A stretch of DNA of 64,000 nt from Hoeflea prorocentri (GTDB taxonomy: Bacteria > Pseudomonadota > Alphaproteobacteria > Rhizobiales > Rhizobiaceae), in contig NZ_JAPJZI010000001.1 in the NCBI RefSeq assembly GCF_027944115.1, positions 682,001 to 746,000 on the forward strand. Reading direction: 5' to 3'. This document shows positions 24,512-33,523 of this stretch, piece by piece. Positions within the stretch are counted from its first letter, which is position 1. Every line of letters begins with the position of its first letter. The notes beneath the pieces are model-generated. The model was not told the DNA's origin. It was given only the letters and a program-made list of their open reading frames with translations, and ran no database searches. The position numbers were made by a program, and so were the translations under genes.

Positions 24512-26031
24512 CGGCGGCTTTCCTCGGGATCGATATAGGCACATCCAGTTGCAAGGCGCTCCTGCTTTCAGCGGACGGCACAGTGATAGGAACGCAGACA
24601 TCACCCTATGGATTTGATCAGCCGCGCGAAGGCTGGGCCGAACAGGACCCGCACCTTTGGAGGGACGGGGCTGCCCGTGCCGTCAAGGCGCTGTTGTCCG
24701 AACACGATGTCGAATTGGCCTGCGTCGGTCTTTCCGGTCAGATGCATGGCATGACGGCGCTTGATGCCGGCGACGAGGTCATCCGCCCGGCGATCTTGTG
24801 GAATGATCAGCGCAATGCTGTCGAATGTGCGGAGATAACCGATCTGGCTGGCGGGTTGGATGGACTCATTTCCATGACTGGCAACCAGATGCTCCCCGGT
24901 TTCACCGGTGGCAAGATCAGATGGTTCTTGAAACATGAGCCGCAGGCTTTCGAGCGCACCCGGATCATCCTCAATCCGAAGGACTATATCCGGCTGCTGA
25001 TGACCGGTGAACGGATGACCGAGGTCACGGATGCGTCAGGAACCGGCCTGTTTGATGTAGCCAACCGGCGATGGTCCGATGAGTTGTTCGATTGCATCGG
25101 GCTTGATCGTCAATTGCTTCCACCGGCATTGGAGTCGGCGGAGATTGCCGGGAAGGTGACATCTCAAGGTGCTCAGATTTTCGGAATTCCGGTCGGCACG
25201 CCGGTGATCGGCGGCGGCGGGGATGCCGTTATCCAGACACTGGGATCAGGTGTGGCCGCGCCCGGTCGCCTGCAAACCACTATCGGCACGGCCGGAATAG
25301 TTGCAGCCGCCTTGAATGCACCATTGGCAAATACGGGAGGCCGCGTTCAGATTTCCTGCAATGTTCTGCCTGACAAATGGCACTGCATGGGCGTTTCGCT
25401 CAATGCCGGAAGCGCGCTTGAATGGTGGCGTGGCCTGCACGGGTCGGACGATCGGTCGCCGCCCCATTTCGATGAGCTTTCAGAAGCCGCGCAGCAAGTC
25501 GATCTGGGTTCGGGCGGCATGCTCTTTTTGCCGTATCTCATGGGCGAGCGGTGTCCCTGGCCTGATCCGGATGCCCGCGGGGCGTTTGTCGGCGTGCGTT
25601 CCCATCATTCCCTTGCGCATATGCATCGGGCGGTTTTTGAAGGCATTGTCTTCTCGCTTCGGGATATGGCCGGGCTGATCGATCCGGAACGCGCTCCGGA
25701 AGGGTTGCTTATTCATACGTCAGGCGGCGGATCGTTGTCGCCGTTCTGGAACCAGATGCAGGCCGACATATTCGGGGCACCTGTGGTGACGACATCAAAC
25801 TCGTCGCATGGCGGCGCTTTCGGCGCTGCCATTCTTGCCGGAATCGGAAAGGGCCACTGGCAGGGTGTCGATGATATCGAGACGATCTGCAAAGAGGTTA
25901 ACCGCTGGTCTCCCATGGCGTCGGCCCATGTCCGCTACAATGAATACTTCGCTCACTACCAGACACTCCATGAAGCATTGCTGGCAGTGAGCTATGGCTT
26001 ATCGGAATTGCAGGGTGTGGAGGCGATGTAA
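24508..26031 (+). CDS. xylB: Xylulokinase-like FGGY carbohydrate kinase
   Basis: A 507-residue FGGY kinase. The N-terminal phosphate loop GIDIGTSSCKALL, the xylulokinase signature GLSGQMHGMTALD (about 73-85) and LWNDQR match D-xylulokinase. The C-terminal ATP site shows GGGDAVIQTLGSG and SGGGSLSPFWNQ. It phosphorylates a 2-ketopentose, most likely D-xylulose, at C5 for the pentose phosphate pathway. Coupled by ATGA to the dehydrogenase before it and by TAATG to the phosphatase after it. Other ketopentoses or ketotetroses are possible. Confidence 0.85.
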   Translation: MTAAFLGIDIGTSSCKALLLSADGTVIGTQTSPYGFDQPREGWAEQDPHLWRDGAARAVKALLSEHDVELACVGLSGQMHGMTALDAGDEVIRPAILWNDQRNAVECAEITDLAGGLDGLISMTGNQMLPGFTGGKIRWFLKHEPQAFERTRIILNPKDYIRLLMTGERMTEVTDASGTGLFDVANRRWSDELFDCIGLDRQLLPPALESAEIAGKVTSQGAQIFGIPVGTPVIGGGGDAVIQTLGSGVAAPGRLQTTIGTAGIVAAALNAPLANTGGRVQISCNVLPDKWHCMGVSLNAGSALEWWRGLHGSDDRSPPHFDELSEAAQQVDLGSGGMLFLPYLMGERCPWPDPDARGAFVGVRSHHSLAHMHRAVFEGIVFSLRDMAGLIDPERAPEGLLIHTSGGGSLSPFWNQMQADIFGAPVVTTSNSSHGGAFGAAILAGIGKGHWQGVDDIETICKEVNRWSPMASAHVRYNEYFAHYQTLHEALLAVSYGLSELQGVEAM

Positions 26032-26732
26032 TGGCCGAGGGCTCAAGCGCGAAGCGCAAGGCAATTGTGTTTGATCTGGATGGTACGTTGATCGACAGCG
26101 CACCGGATATTACAGCCGCCGTCAACCGCGTGATGGCGGATTTGAAGCAACCGCACCTGTCGGTCGATTATGTGGAGCGTTTTATCGGCGATGGCTCGCG
26201 CTCGATGCTTTCGAGGATCTTCAAGGATCACGGCATGCACCTGGCAGATGTGGAGCTGGGAAAGCGGCTTTCCGACTATATGGAGTATTATGCGCAGGCT
26301 CCGGCCGCCTGCACACGGTTCTTCGACCATGTGCACGAGGATATCCGGGCACTTCACTCAAAGGGAATCAAGCTGGGCGTGTGCACCAACAAGCCCCATC
26401 GGCTGACCGGTCTGGTTCTGGAACATCTCGGTATTTCCAGCTTCTTTACCAGTGCTTTGGGCGCTGATGCGGAAAGCGTGACAAAGCGAAAACCCGATCC
26501 GGCCCATTTGCTGGCGGTGATCGAAGGAATGAATGAAACGGCAGACAACACAGTCTATGTCGGGGATACCGAGGTGGACAGGGCAACTGCGCAGAATGCG
26601 GGTGTCCCGTTTTATCTCGTCAAATGGGGGGGCGGGCGGTTCCTCGATTCAAACGGGGATACAAAGATTGACCGCCTGGCAGATCTTCTACCCTTCACAT
26701 CGCGTGATGACAGCAGGGTCGACGTGGCATGA
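26031..26732 (+). CDS. HAD-family phosphatase (phosphoglycolate phosphatase-like)
   Basis: A 233-residue haloacid dehalogenase-type phosphatase. Motif I is DLDGTLIDS (nucleophile Asp near residue 15), motif II TNKPH, the Lys is in KRKPDP and motif III is VYVGDTEVD. The alpha-helical cap suits phosphoglycolate-phosphatase-like enzymes acting on small phosphorylated sugars. It starts on the last base of the kinase stop. It may dephosphorylate a dead-end sugar phosphate. Confidence 0.85.
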   Translation: MAEGSSAKRKAIVFDLDGTLIDSAPDITAAVNRVMADLKQPHLSVDYVERFIGDGSRSMLSRIFKDHGMHLADVELGKRLSDYMEYYAQAPAACTRFFDHVHEDIRALHSKGIKLGVCTNKPHRLTGLVLEHLGISSFFTSALGADAESVTKRKPDPAHLLAVIEGMNETADNTVYVGDTEVDRATAQNAGVPFYLVKWGGGRFLDSNGDTKIDRLADLLPFTSRDDSRVDVA

Positions 26733-27571
26733 GTTCAACCAGTCTTCTTCACCTCATCAGTTCCGAGATGAATGATATGGGCGGCGCGGAACGCCGGGTT
26801 GCTGAATTCGTTCGCAGCAAGCCGTCGGACGTCATCAATATGAACATGGCGGCGATTGCGGAGGCGAGCAAGGTCAGCGACCCGACAATCGTCCGGTTCT
26901 TCCGCCGGTTCGGGTTTGACGGATTTTATGAGTTCAAGATGCGGCTGGCTCAGGACCTGGTGCCGTCTGCGCCCTTCGCCTATGAGGCAATCCAGTCCGA
27001 CGACACGGCGGCAGAGGTCGTTCGCAAAACCTGCCACAATTCCATCAATGCCGTTCAGCGTGCCTTGCAGGACTTCAATATCGAAGAGATAGAAAAAGCC
27101 ACGCAGGCTCTTGCCGATGCGCGATGGATAGGCGTTGTGGCGACCGGCATGTCCGAAATTGCGGCGCTGGACGCTGAGCACAAATTCGGCCGCCTTGGCT
27201 TAAGGTGCGCTGCGGTTATCCGTACATCACGGCAACTGGCGCTTGCCCGCGATGCACGTAAGGGCGATACGTTGCTTATTTTCTCGCAATCGGGCGCCAC
27301 ACGGCGGCTTGTCGATGTTTCGCGCGAAGCTCATTCCAAAGGGGCTGTGACCATTGCGGTTACCGCGCCGGACAGTCCGCTGGCGACCGTTTCGACCCAG
27401 TGTATCGGCATCAAGCCCTATGAACGCATGGAAGCCATGACGCCGCTTGCCTCACGTCTCAATCATCAATTGCTCGTTAATATGCTGGTATCGACCATCT
27501 CGATCGCCAAGGGTTCGGAATTCCCCGATCAGCTGCCGGCGCTCGATTCATGGGTCACCGAAAAGCTCTGA
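26729..27571 (+). CDS. RpiR family transcriptional regulator
   Basis: A 280-residue regulator with an N-terminal HTH_6 domain (about 1-77, IAEASKVSDPTIVRFFRRFGFDG region) and a C-terminal SIS sugar-phosphate-binding domain (about 120-260, with SGATRRLVDVS). These proteins sense phosphosugars. It is internal to the pentose operon (ATGA overlap with the phosphatase, 15 bases before rpiA). The ATTTCT-N4-AGAAAT dyad near 17257 is a candidate site. Confidence 0.9.
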   Translation: MSSTSLLHLISSEMNDMGGAERRVAEFVRSKPSDVINMNMAAIAEASKVSDPTIVRFFRRFGFDGFYEFKMRLAQDLVPSAPFAYEAIQSDDTAAEVVRKTCHNSINAVQRALQDFNIEEIEKATQALADARWIGVVATGMSEIAALDAEHKFGRLGLRCAAVIRTSRQLALARDARKGDTLLIFSQSGATRRLVDVSREAHSKGAVTIAVTAPDSPLATVSTQCIGIKPYERMEAMTPLASRLNHQLLVNMLVSTISIAKGSEFPDQLPALDSWVTEKL

Positions 27572-27586
27572 TAGGACACGCCACAA

Positions 27587-28291
27587 ATGAGCCCGCAGGA
27601 CAAAGCCAAAATCGCCGCCGGGAAGGCCGCAATCGACGAATTCGTCTTCGACGGCATGAAGATCGGTCTTGGATCGGGTACGACCTCGCATTTCTTCGTG
27701 CGCTCTCTGGGGGAGCGCGTTCGCGATGGCTTGTCGATTACTGCAACCACCACGTCGCGCAGCACCACCGCTGTTGCGGAAGAGGTGGGCATTGTGATCA
27801 CCGATGTGAACGATATCGGTGAACTGGACCTGACCATTGACGGGCCTGACGAAATCGACCGCGATTTCAACATGATCAAGGGCGGTGGGGCCTGTCTGCT
27901 GTGGGAAAAGATTGTCGCGCATGCCTCAAGGAAAATGATCACCATCTGCGACGAGACAAAGATCGTCGATGTGCTCGGCGCATTTCCGCTGCCGGTCGAA
28001 GTCGTGCGGTTCGGATACCGGCAGACGATGCGCCTCATTGAAAAGGCGCTGGAAAACAACGGGATCGCCGGAGCGGATATCTATCGGCGCGAGACGAATG
28101 GCGATCCGGTCATTACCGACAGCGGTCATTACATAATCGATTGTAAATGTGGTCAGATCCATGACCCTGCGGCCGTTGAAACAGCATTGAACATGATTCC
28201 GGGTGTTGTCGAAAACGGCCTGTTTACCGGTGAATCGTCCGGGATGGTCGTGGGGCATTTCGACGGTAGCACGAAAATCATCCTGAAATAG
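27587..28291 (+). CDS. rpiA: Ribose-5-phosphate isomerase A
   Basis: A 234-residue RpiA converting ribose 5-phosphate and ribulose 5-phosphate. Motifs are GLGSGTTSHF (about 28-37), DGPDEID (acid Asp pair) and KGGGACLLWEKI with the catalytic Glu. The Pro in DGPDEID and the CLLWEKI form deviate slightly from housekeeping RpiA (DGADEID, ALLREKI), so this may be a dedicated catabolic paralogue. It closes the operon and links it to the pentose phosphate pathway. AGGAC precedes the start. Confidence 0.9.
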   Translation: MSPQDKAKIAAGKAAIDEFVFDGMKIGLGSGTTSHFFVRSLGERVRDGLSITATTTSRSTTAVAEEVGIVITDVNDIGELDLTIDGPDEIDRDFNMIKGGGACLLWEKIVAHASRKMITICDETKIVDVLGAFPLPVEVVRFGYRQTMRLIEKALENNGIAGADIYRRETNGDPVITDSGHYIIDCKCGQIHDPAAVETALNMIPGVVENGLFTGESSGMVVGHFDGSTKIILK

Positions 28292-28395
28292 GCTGACAGG
28301 CTCACCTCCGTCTTGGTCCCTGAATAATCCAAGCCCGACCGTGTTCGGGTAACGGGACTGTGAATACCGGTTCTCAAAAGCTTCTTGGCAACAAG

Positions 28396-28411
28396 CCTAC
28401 CATGTAGTAGG
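28396..28411. promoter_or_regulatory. Candidate TetR operator
   Basis: Inverted repeat CCTAC-N6-GTAGG, 37 bp before the GST start and just after a -35-like TTGGCA (28385-28390). A repressor here would block the promoter of the GST-to-TetR operon; the TetR protein at 31490 is the obvious candidate. A weak 5-bp hairpin (28334-28349) and otherwise nothing is seen in 28292-28448. Confidence 0.45.
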
Positions 28412-28448
28412 TAGATTGTGTTTTATAGAGTCGAAGGGAGTTCGTTTC

Positions 28449-29069
28449 ATGAAAATCTATGACGTAGAGGCCTTTCCGAATCCCGTACGTGTTCGCATTG
28501 CCCTGGCCGAGAAGGGGGCGACCGACAAGGTGGACTTTGTTCCTGTTGATCTCATGGGAGGCGAGCACCGCTCAGAGACCTCCCGCGCCAAAAACCCGGA
28601 TGCGGCCGTTCCCTACATGGAGCTGGAAGACGGGACCTGCATCTCACAATGTACTGCGATTACCGAGTATATAGACGGCGCTTTTGACGGCCCGTCGCTT
28701 TGCGGGGAAAATCCAAAGGAACGCGCTGTCGTTCACATGATGAACCGCCGCGCGGAGGCCGGTCTGCTTGATGCCGTTGGCGCCTATTTTCATCACGCAA
28801 CGCCGGGCCTTGGTCCCGATCTGGAAACCTACCAGAACAGGGAATGGGGTGAAAAGCAGCGTGAAAACGCGACAGCGATGATGGGTTACCTTGATAACGT
28901 CCTTGCAGACAATGACTATCTGGCCGGTACGCAGTTTTCCATGGCTGATATCACTGCCTTTGCCGGATTGGCGTTTGCGGATTTTGCCAAGGTTGAAATT
29001 CCCTCGGATCTGACAAATCTGATTGCATGGCGTGAAAGAGTTTCCGCCCGTCCAAGCATTGCCGCCTAA
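28449..29069 (+). CDS. Glutathione S-transferase family protein
   Basis: A 206-residue GST. The N-terminal thioredoxin-like domain starts MKIYDVEAFPNPVRVRIAL and includes the cis-Pro loop AVPYMELEDG and the QCTAITEY glutathione-binding segment. The C-terminal helical domain has the SMADITAF capping motif. ATG 28449 is supported by AGGGAG about 8 bases upstream. First gene of an operon with a ChrR-like cupin, SDR, amine oxidase and TetR. A role in handling an electrophile or lipid oxidation product is plausible. Confidence 0.88.
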   Translation: MKIYDVEAFPNPVRVRIALAEKGATDKVDFVPVDLMGGEHRSETSRAKNPDAAVPYMELEDGTCISQCTAITEYIDGAFDGPSLCGENPKERAVVHMMNRRAEAGLLDAVGAYFHHATPGLGPDLETYQNREWGEKQRENATAMMGYLDNVLADNDYLAGTQFSMADITAFAGLAFADFAKVEIPSDLTNLIAWRERVSARPSIAA

Positions 29070-29091
29070 CGCGTCTTAAAAGGACCAGATC

Positions 29092-29760
29092 ATGGAACTG
29101 AACACAGATTTTGCAAAACGCGTCCTTGTCCATTCGGACGAGGAGCCGTGGCGTGCCTCACCGATGCCCGGTGTCGACCGCCGAATGCTGGACCGGATCG
29201 GCGGCGAGGTTGCCCGTGCGACGACAATCGTCCGTTATGCGCCCGAGAGCAACTTCTCTGCCCATACCCATACGGGCGGCGAGGAGTTCATCGTGCTGGA
29301 TGGTGTCTTTCAGGACGAGCATGGCGACTTTCCTGCCGGCACCTATGTGCGCAATCCGCCGACAACACGTCATGCACCCGGTTCCGACAAGGGCTGCACG
29401 ATCTTTGTGAAGCTCTGGCAGTTCGACATGGATGACCGCAACCAGTTCCGCAAGGATATGGCGGAGGAGCTCGGGCCTGACGAAAACGGACTGAGGATTG
29501 CGACGCTCCACCGGGACGATCGTGAGACCGTGACCTACATGGAGGCGCAGGCCGGTGCATCCATCGAGGTGTCGGACACCGGTGGCATCGAGGTGCTCAT
29601 GATTGACGGCAGCATGACGGAAGCTGGAGACATGCTTCGCAAGGGATCGTGGCTGCGGCTGCCGGAAGGCCAGAGCCTTTCGGCGGTTGCCGGCCCTGAA
29701 GGCGCAAAGGTCTGGATGAAAACCGGGCATCTGCCCTATGCAAAGCCGCCGCAGGTGTAG
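29092..29760 (+). CDS. ChrR-like cupin domain protein
   Basis: A 222-residue protein related to the cupin half of the anti-sigma factor ChrR. The first cupin (about 45-125) shows [16 protein letters not shown] with a later RHAPGS histidine, a likely metal site. A second, degenerate cupin fills residues 140-215. The N-terminal zinc anti-sigma domain of ChrR is missing and no sigma-factor gene is near, so it is not a classical ChrR. AAAGGA precedes the ATG. It may sense or act on a peroxide or organic ligand. Confidence 0.8.
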   Translation: MELNTDFAKRVLVHSDEEPWRASPMPGVDRRMLDRIGGEVARATTIVRYAPESNFSAHTHTGGEEFIVLDGVFQDEHGDFPAGTYVRNPPTTRHAPGSDKGCTIFVKLWQFDMDDRNQFRKDMAEELGPDENGLRIATLHRDDRETVTYMEAQAGASIEVSDTGGIEVLMIDGSMTEAGDMLRKGSWLRLPEGQSLSAVAGPEGAKVWMKTGHLPYAKPPQV

Positions 29761-29763
29761 GTC

Positions 29764-30438
29764 ATGGGTGATCGCTCATTGGCACTTGTCGCAGGCGCCG
29801 GTCCGGGACTGGGGTCGGCACTTATGCGTCGTTTCGAGGTCGTCGGGTATCATTCCGTCGGTCTTGTGCGCTCGCCATCCGCTGAAGCGGGTATCCTGTC
29901 CTGTGACCTCAGTGACGGCGAGGCCGTGAAGGCGGTATTGCAGCCGGCTATCGAGCAATATGGCGCCCCGAAACTGGTGGTTCACAATCCCGCCCACCTC
30001 GTCATCAGTGCGCTGGCCGATACATCACAGGCCGATTTCGAGACCTGCTGGCGCGCCATGGCGCTCAGCGCCTTCAATCTGGCGCAGGCGGTGATGGAGC
30101 CGATGGCGCAGGCCGGTGAGGGAACCTTCATCGTTTCCGGCGCCACCGCGAGCCTTCGCGGCGGGTCCCGGTTCAGTGCGTTTGCTTCGGCCAAATTCGC
30201 GCTGCGTGGGCTGACCCAATCGCTGGCGCGGGAGTTCCAGCCAGCAGGCATCCATGTGGTTCACGTCATCCTTGATGGCATTATCGACACGCCGGCCAGC
30301 CGCGCGCTTCATTCGCTCGATCCTGCCAAAATGATGAAGACCGACGATATCGCTCAGGCCTATCTTGATCTGGCGAACCAGCCGCGATCGACCTGGAGCC
30401 ACGAACTCGACCTGCGGCCGCAATCCGAAAGCTTCTGA
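29764..30438 (+). CDS. SDR family protein with Phe in place of catalytic Tyr
   Basis: A 224-residue short-chain dehydrogenase-like protein. The glycine loop is GAGPGLG (11-17) and the Ser is S125. At the YxxxK position the sequence is F140-A-S-A-K144, so the catalytic Tyr is Phe. The same FASAK/FAAAK form occurs in a subgroup of SDRs, so it may have an altered mechanism or only bind NAD(P). It starts 3 bases after the cupin stop and its stop overlaps the oxidase start (TGATG). Confidence 0.82.
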   Translation: MGDRSLALVAGAGPGLGSALMRRFEVVGYHSVGLVRSPSAEAGILSCDLSDGEAVKAVLQPAIEQYGAPKLVVHNPAHLVISALADTSQADFETCWRAMALSAFNLAQAVMEPMAQAGEGTFIVSGATASLRGGSRFSAFASAKFALRGLTQSLAREFQPAGIHVVHVILDGIIDTPASRALHSLDPAKMMKTDDIAQAYLDLANQPRSTWSHELDLRPQSESF

Positions 30439-31493
30439 TGGATACGGACGTTGCCATAATCGGTGCGGGCCTTTCCGGCCTGGCTCTTGCGCGTCGGATG
30501 GAACAGGCCGGCACGGACTATGTTGTCATCGAGGCGCGTGAGCGGATCGGCGGGCGTATCAAAACGCTTGAGTACAAGGGTGCGAGGTTTGATCTTGGTC
30601 CTTCGTGGTTCTGGCCCGGCCAACCGCGCATGGCTGAGCTTGTCAGATCGCTCGGACTTGCTGTCTTCGACCAGTATGCTGAAGGCGATCTAACCTATGA
30701 GGATGAAGCCGGCCGCGTTCAACGCGGCGTGGGTTACGCCTCGATGGAGGGGTCCTACAGGCTCGAGGGCGGCATGAGCGCGCTGATCGCAGGGCTTGCG
30801 GCAGGCCTGGCCGATGAGCGCATCCTTACCGGCAATGCCGCCATGTCTTTGTCGCTGGCAAAGGGTGTGATGCTGGCGTCCGGCGGGACAATTCGGGCGG
30901 AGCGCTATGTTCTGGCGCTTCCACCACGTGTCGCTGCGGGCCTTGTCTTTGAGCCTCAACTGTCGGATGCGCAGATGAGCACCCTGCGCTCTGTTCCCAC
31001 CTGGATGGCAGGGCAGGCGAAGTTCGTGGCTGTTTACGAGCGCCCCTTCTGGCGGCAGGACGGTTTATCGGGCGATGCCATGAGCCGTCAGGGGCCGCTT
31101 GTGGAAACCCACGATGCGTCATCGCCGCAGGCTGGGCCGGGCGCTCTTTTTGGCTTTGTCGGCGTGCCAGTGCAGATAAGACAATCCAGACAGGCCGATC
31201 TGAAAGCTGCCGCACTGCAGCAGCTTGTGCGCCTGTTTGGCAATGAGGCCGGCAATCCTCTGCAAACAGCCTTGCAGGACTGGGCGTTTGAAACGGAGAC
31301 TGCGGCGGAGCTCGATCATCAGGCACTGTCTAGCCATCCCCAGTATGGGTTGTCACCGGAACTTGCCGGGCTTTGGGGCGGCCGATTGATGCTTTGCGTA
31401 TCGGAAACCGCTGCTGAGTTCGGAGGATATCTTGAGGGCGCTCTTGCAGCAGCTGAAACAACTGCCATGCTGCTGGAAAAGGAAATACAATGA
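30438..31493 (+). CDS. FAD-dependent amine oxidase family oxidoreductase
   Basis: A 351-residue flavoprotein of the monoamine oxidase / phytoene desaturase family. The FAD loop is IIGAGLSGLALAR (about 7-19), followed by EARERIGGRIKT and DLGPSWFWPGQPR. It is shorter than typical monoamine oxidases (about 450), which suggests a compact substrate domain. Coupled to both neighbours. With an SDR, GST and cupin it forms a redox operon whose substrate is unknown. Confidence 0.82.
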   Translation: MDTDVAIIGAGLSGLALARRMEQAGTDYVVIEARERIGGRIKTLEYKGARFDLGPSWFWPGQPRMAELVRSLGLAVFDQYAEGDLTYEDEAGRVQRGVGYASMEGSYRLEGGMSALIAGLAAGLADERILTGNAAMSLSLAKGVMLASGGTIRAERYVLALPPRVAAGLVFEPQLSDAQMSTLRSVPTWMAGQAKFVAVYERPFWRQDGLSGDAMSRQGPLVETHDASSPQAGPGALFGFVGVPVQIRQSRQADLKAAALQQLVRLFGNEAGNPLQTALQDWAFETETAAELDHQALSSHPQYGLSPELAGLWGGRLMLCVSETAAEFGGYLEGALAAAETTAMLLEKEIQ

Positions 31494-32068
31494 CCAAAGC
31501 CGACACACGCACGGCGTTGATGGATGCCGCCGAGCAAGCCGTCAGGGCACGCGGCCATGATGGCTTCAGCTATGCCGATCTCAGTGAAGCCATCGGCATT
31601 CGAAAGGCCAGTATCCATTATCACTTTCCGGCGAAATCCGATCTGCTGACGGCAATCATGGAGCGCTATCGGGACCGTATGAGCGCGCATCTGGCGGACA
31701 TCGACCGTGCCCATGACAGCGCGTCGGAACGACTTGCGGCCTATCTGGATGTTTACCGCGTGGCTCTGCAAAACTGCACCACGACTTGCCTGTGTGTTGC
31801 CTTCTGCGTTGGACAGGACGGTCTGTCGGATGAAACCAGAACCGAGATCGGCCGTTTCCGCGCGATGGTGACCGACTGGCTAGAGGCAACATTTCGCCTC
31901 GGTGCGGAAGACAAGAGTGTCCATAGCCCTTCCGTGCCGGATGAGGAGGCTGCAGCTCTCTATTCACTCGCCGAAGGTGCGCAGATCGCCGCTCGTTTCG
32001 AAGGCAAGATGGCGCGTTTTGATGCGGCGATCGCGCAATTCATGCGTCGCCTCGAAAAGGCTGGCTAG
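31490..32068 (+). CDS. TetR family transcriptional regulator
   Basis: A 192-residue TetR-type repressor with the N-terminal three-helix DNA-binding domain (about 8-52, GFSYADLSEAIGIRKASIHYHF) and a variable ligand domain containing three clustered Cys residues (TTTCLCVAFCVG near 98-107). It overlaps the oxidase stop by ATGA, so it is made with the operon and probably autoregulates it through the CCTAC/GTAGG dyad at 28396. The Cys cluster could sense electrophiles, which would suit a GST operon (inference). Confidence 0.88.
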   Translation: MTKADTRTALMDAAEQAVRARGHDGFSYADLSEAIGIRKASIHYHFPAKSDLLTAIMERYRDRMSAHLADIDRAHDSASERLAAYLDVYRVALQNCTTTCLCVAFCVGQDGLSDETRTEIGRFRAMVTDWLEATFRLGAEDKSVHSPSVPDEEAAALYSLAEGAQIAARFEGKMARFDAAIAQFMRRLEKAG

Positions 32069-32084
32069 CTGTTTGTCGTTGGTT

Positions 32085-32447
32085 TCAACGCGACCAGAGG
32101 GCAACGGTTGTCAGGACGATTAAGGCCGGTAGCCCGCAAGCTAGAGCCCTGGCTCCCCACCTGGCTTGAGTAGACCGATACCGGATCACAAACGCCGACA
32201 TAATTGAGACAACCACTGTCAGTGTGGCCAGAACGTAAAGTCCTTTGCCAAACGATGGATAAATGTAAAAAGAACCCCGATCATCGAAATACCCTATCTG
32301 ATCGATGGTGTAAGCCAACAGTGAGAAATTCACCACGGCGACAAGTGTCGCTATCGTCGTTTGGGGGCCTGGGTCCTTGCGAAAACCTTTCCAGCCGAAA
32401 AGCGACGTTCGCCGGCCGGAAAACCGTTGGTCCGGATGTTCATCCAT
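32085..32447 (-). CDS. Small inner-membrane protein, function unknown
   Basis: A 120-residue protein with three hydrophobic helices (about 32-52, 66-86 and 97-116) after a polar N-terminus. ATG 32447 is taken; longer frames run into the divergent peptidase gene. Convergent with the TetR gene (16-base gap). No family recognised. Confidence 0.55.
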   Translation of the reverse strand: MDEHPDQRFSGRRTSLFGWKGFRKDPGPQTTIATLVAVVNFSLLAYTIDQIGYFDDRGSFYIYPSFGKGLYVLATLTVVVSIMSAFVIRYRSTQARWGARALACGLPALIVLTTVALWSR

Positions 32448-32518
32448 CGTAATATCCAGTGCTAAACAGTGCGTTCCGTTATCAGCTAGCACAACGACAC
32501 CCCGGAGCCGAGGCCCAG

Positions 32519-33475
32519 ATGCCGCTTTATCCGCAGACTGAGCCACTTCAATCCGGCCGGTTATCTCAGCAAGACGGTCATTCCGTCTATTGGGAAACCC
32601 TTGGCGATCCGTCGCGCCCTGCCATGCTGTTGCTTCATGGTGGCCCCGGCGGTGGCATTGCAGCGCGCATGCCACGCCTGTTCGACCCGTCGAAATGGCA
32701 TATCGTGGCCATGGACCAGCGCGGCGGCGGGCGCTCCGAGCCTCATGCCGGCGATACGCTTGATGCGCTCAGGGACAACACCACAGATCATCTGATCAGC
32801 GATATTGAACGGCTGAGGATCGAGCTGGGGATTGCGGGCTGGTACGTTTACGGCTCATCCTGGGGTGCAACGCTGGCACAGGCCTATGCCCATGCGCAGC
32901 CGGAACGGACAATGGGCATGATCCTGGCGGCGGTCACGTCCACCAGCCGTTTCGAAATCGATTTCCTCTATGGCGGCGCTGGTGATTTTCTGCCCGAGGC
33001 CTTTGAGGATTTTCTCGCGGGAGCTCCGGAAGGGGTGCCGGGGATGGGCATGGCCGCCGCCTATGGGGATCGGCTGATGTCCGGTGAACGGCGCATCGAA
33101 GAGGAGGCGGCGCGGAACTGGTGCCAATGGGAAGAGGCCGTCCTGCAAGTCGATCCGCGCGCCGAACCCACCGGGCGCTTTGAGGAGCTGAGGTTCAGCC
33201 TTGGATTTGCCCGGGTCGTTACCCTTTACTTTCGAAACCTTGCCTGGCTTGAGCCGCCATTGTTGGAGCAGGCATCGGCTCTTGCCGACATTCCTGCAAT
33301 CCTGATCAACAGCCGGGTCGATCTTTCAACCCCTCTGTCAACGGCCTGGCGTTTGCACAAGGCCATGCCGCGATCGAAACTGGTGGTTATTCCCGGTGCA
33401 TTGCACGGAACACTCTATGGTCCGTTGTCCGAAGCGGTGATCGAGGCGGGAAACAGTTTTGCGGATGATATTTAG
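32519..33475 (+). CDS. pip: Proline iminopeptidase
   Basis: A 318-residue alpha/beta-hydrolase of peptidase family S33, which releases N-terminal proline from peptides in the cytoplasm. It has the oxyanion motif HGGPGGG (about 40-46), DQRGGGRS, the nucleophile elbow GSSWGATLA (usually GGSWGSTLA) and the late His in ALHG. ATG 32519 gives the typical MPLYPQTEPL start. Monocistronic; unrelated to the operons around it. Confidence 0.88.
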   Translation: MPLYPQTEPLQSGRLSQQDGHSVYWETLGDPSRPAMLLLHGGPGGGIAARMPRLFDPSKWHIVAMDQRGGGRSEPHAGDTLDALRDNTTDHLISDIERLRIELGIAGWYVYGSSWGATLAQAYAHAQPERTMGMILAAVTSTSRFEIDFLYGGAGDFLPEAFEDFLAGAPEGVPGMGMAAAYGDRLMSGERRIEEEAARNWCQWEEAVLQVDPRAEPTGRFEELRFSLGFARVVTLYFRNLAWLEPPLLEQASALADIPAILINSRVDLSTPLSTAWRLHKAMPRSKLVVIPGALHGTLYGPLSEAVIEAGNSFADDI

Positions 33476-33523
33476 GAAAATGGTCTAACGGTATGGGAAA
33501 AAACCAATATCTTTCTTTCTCAA

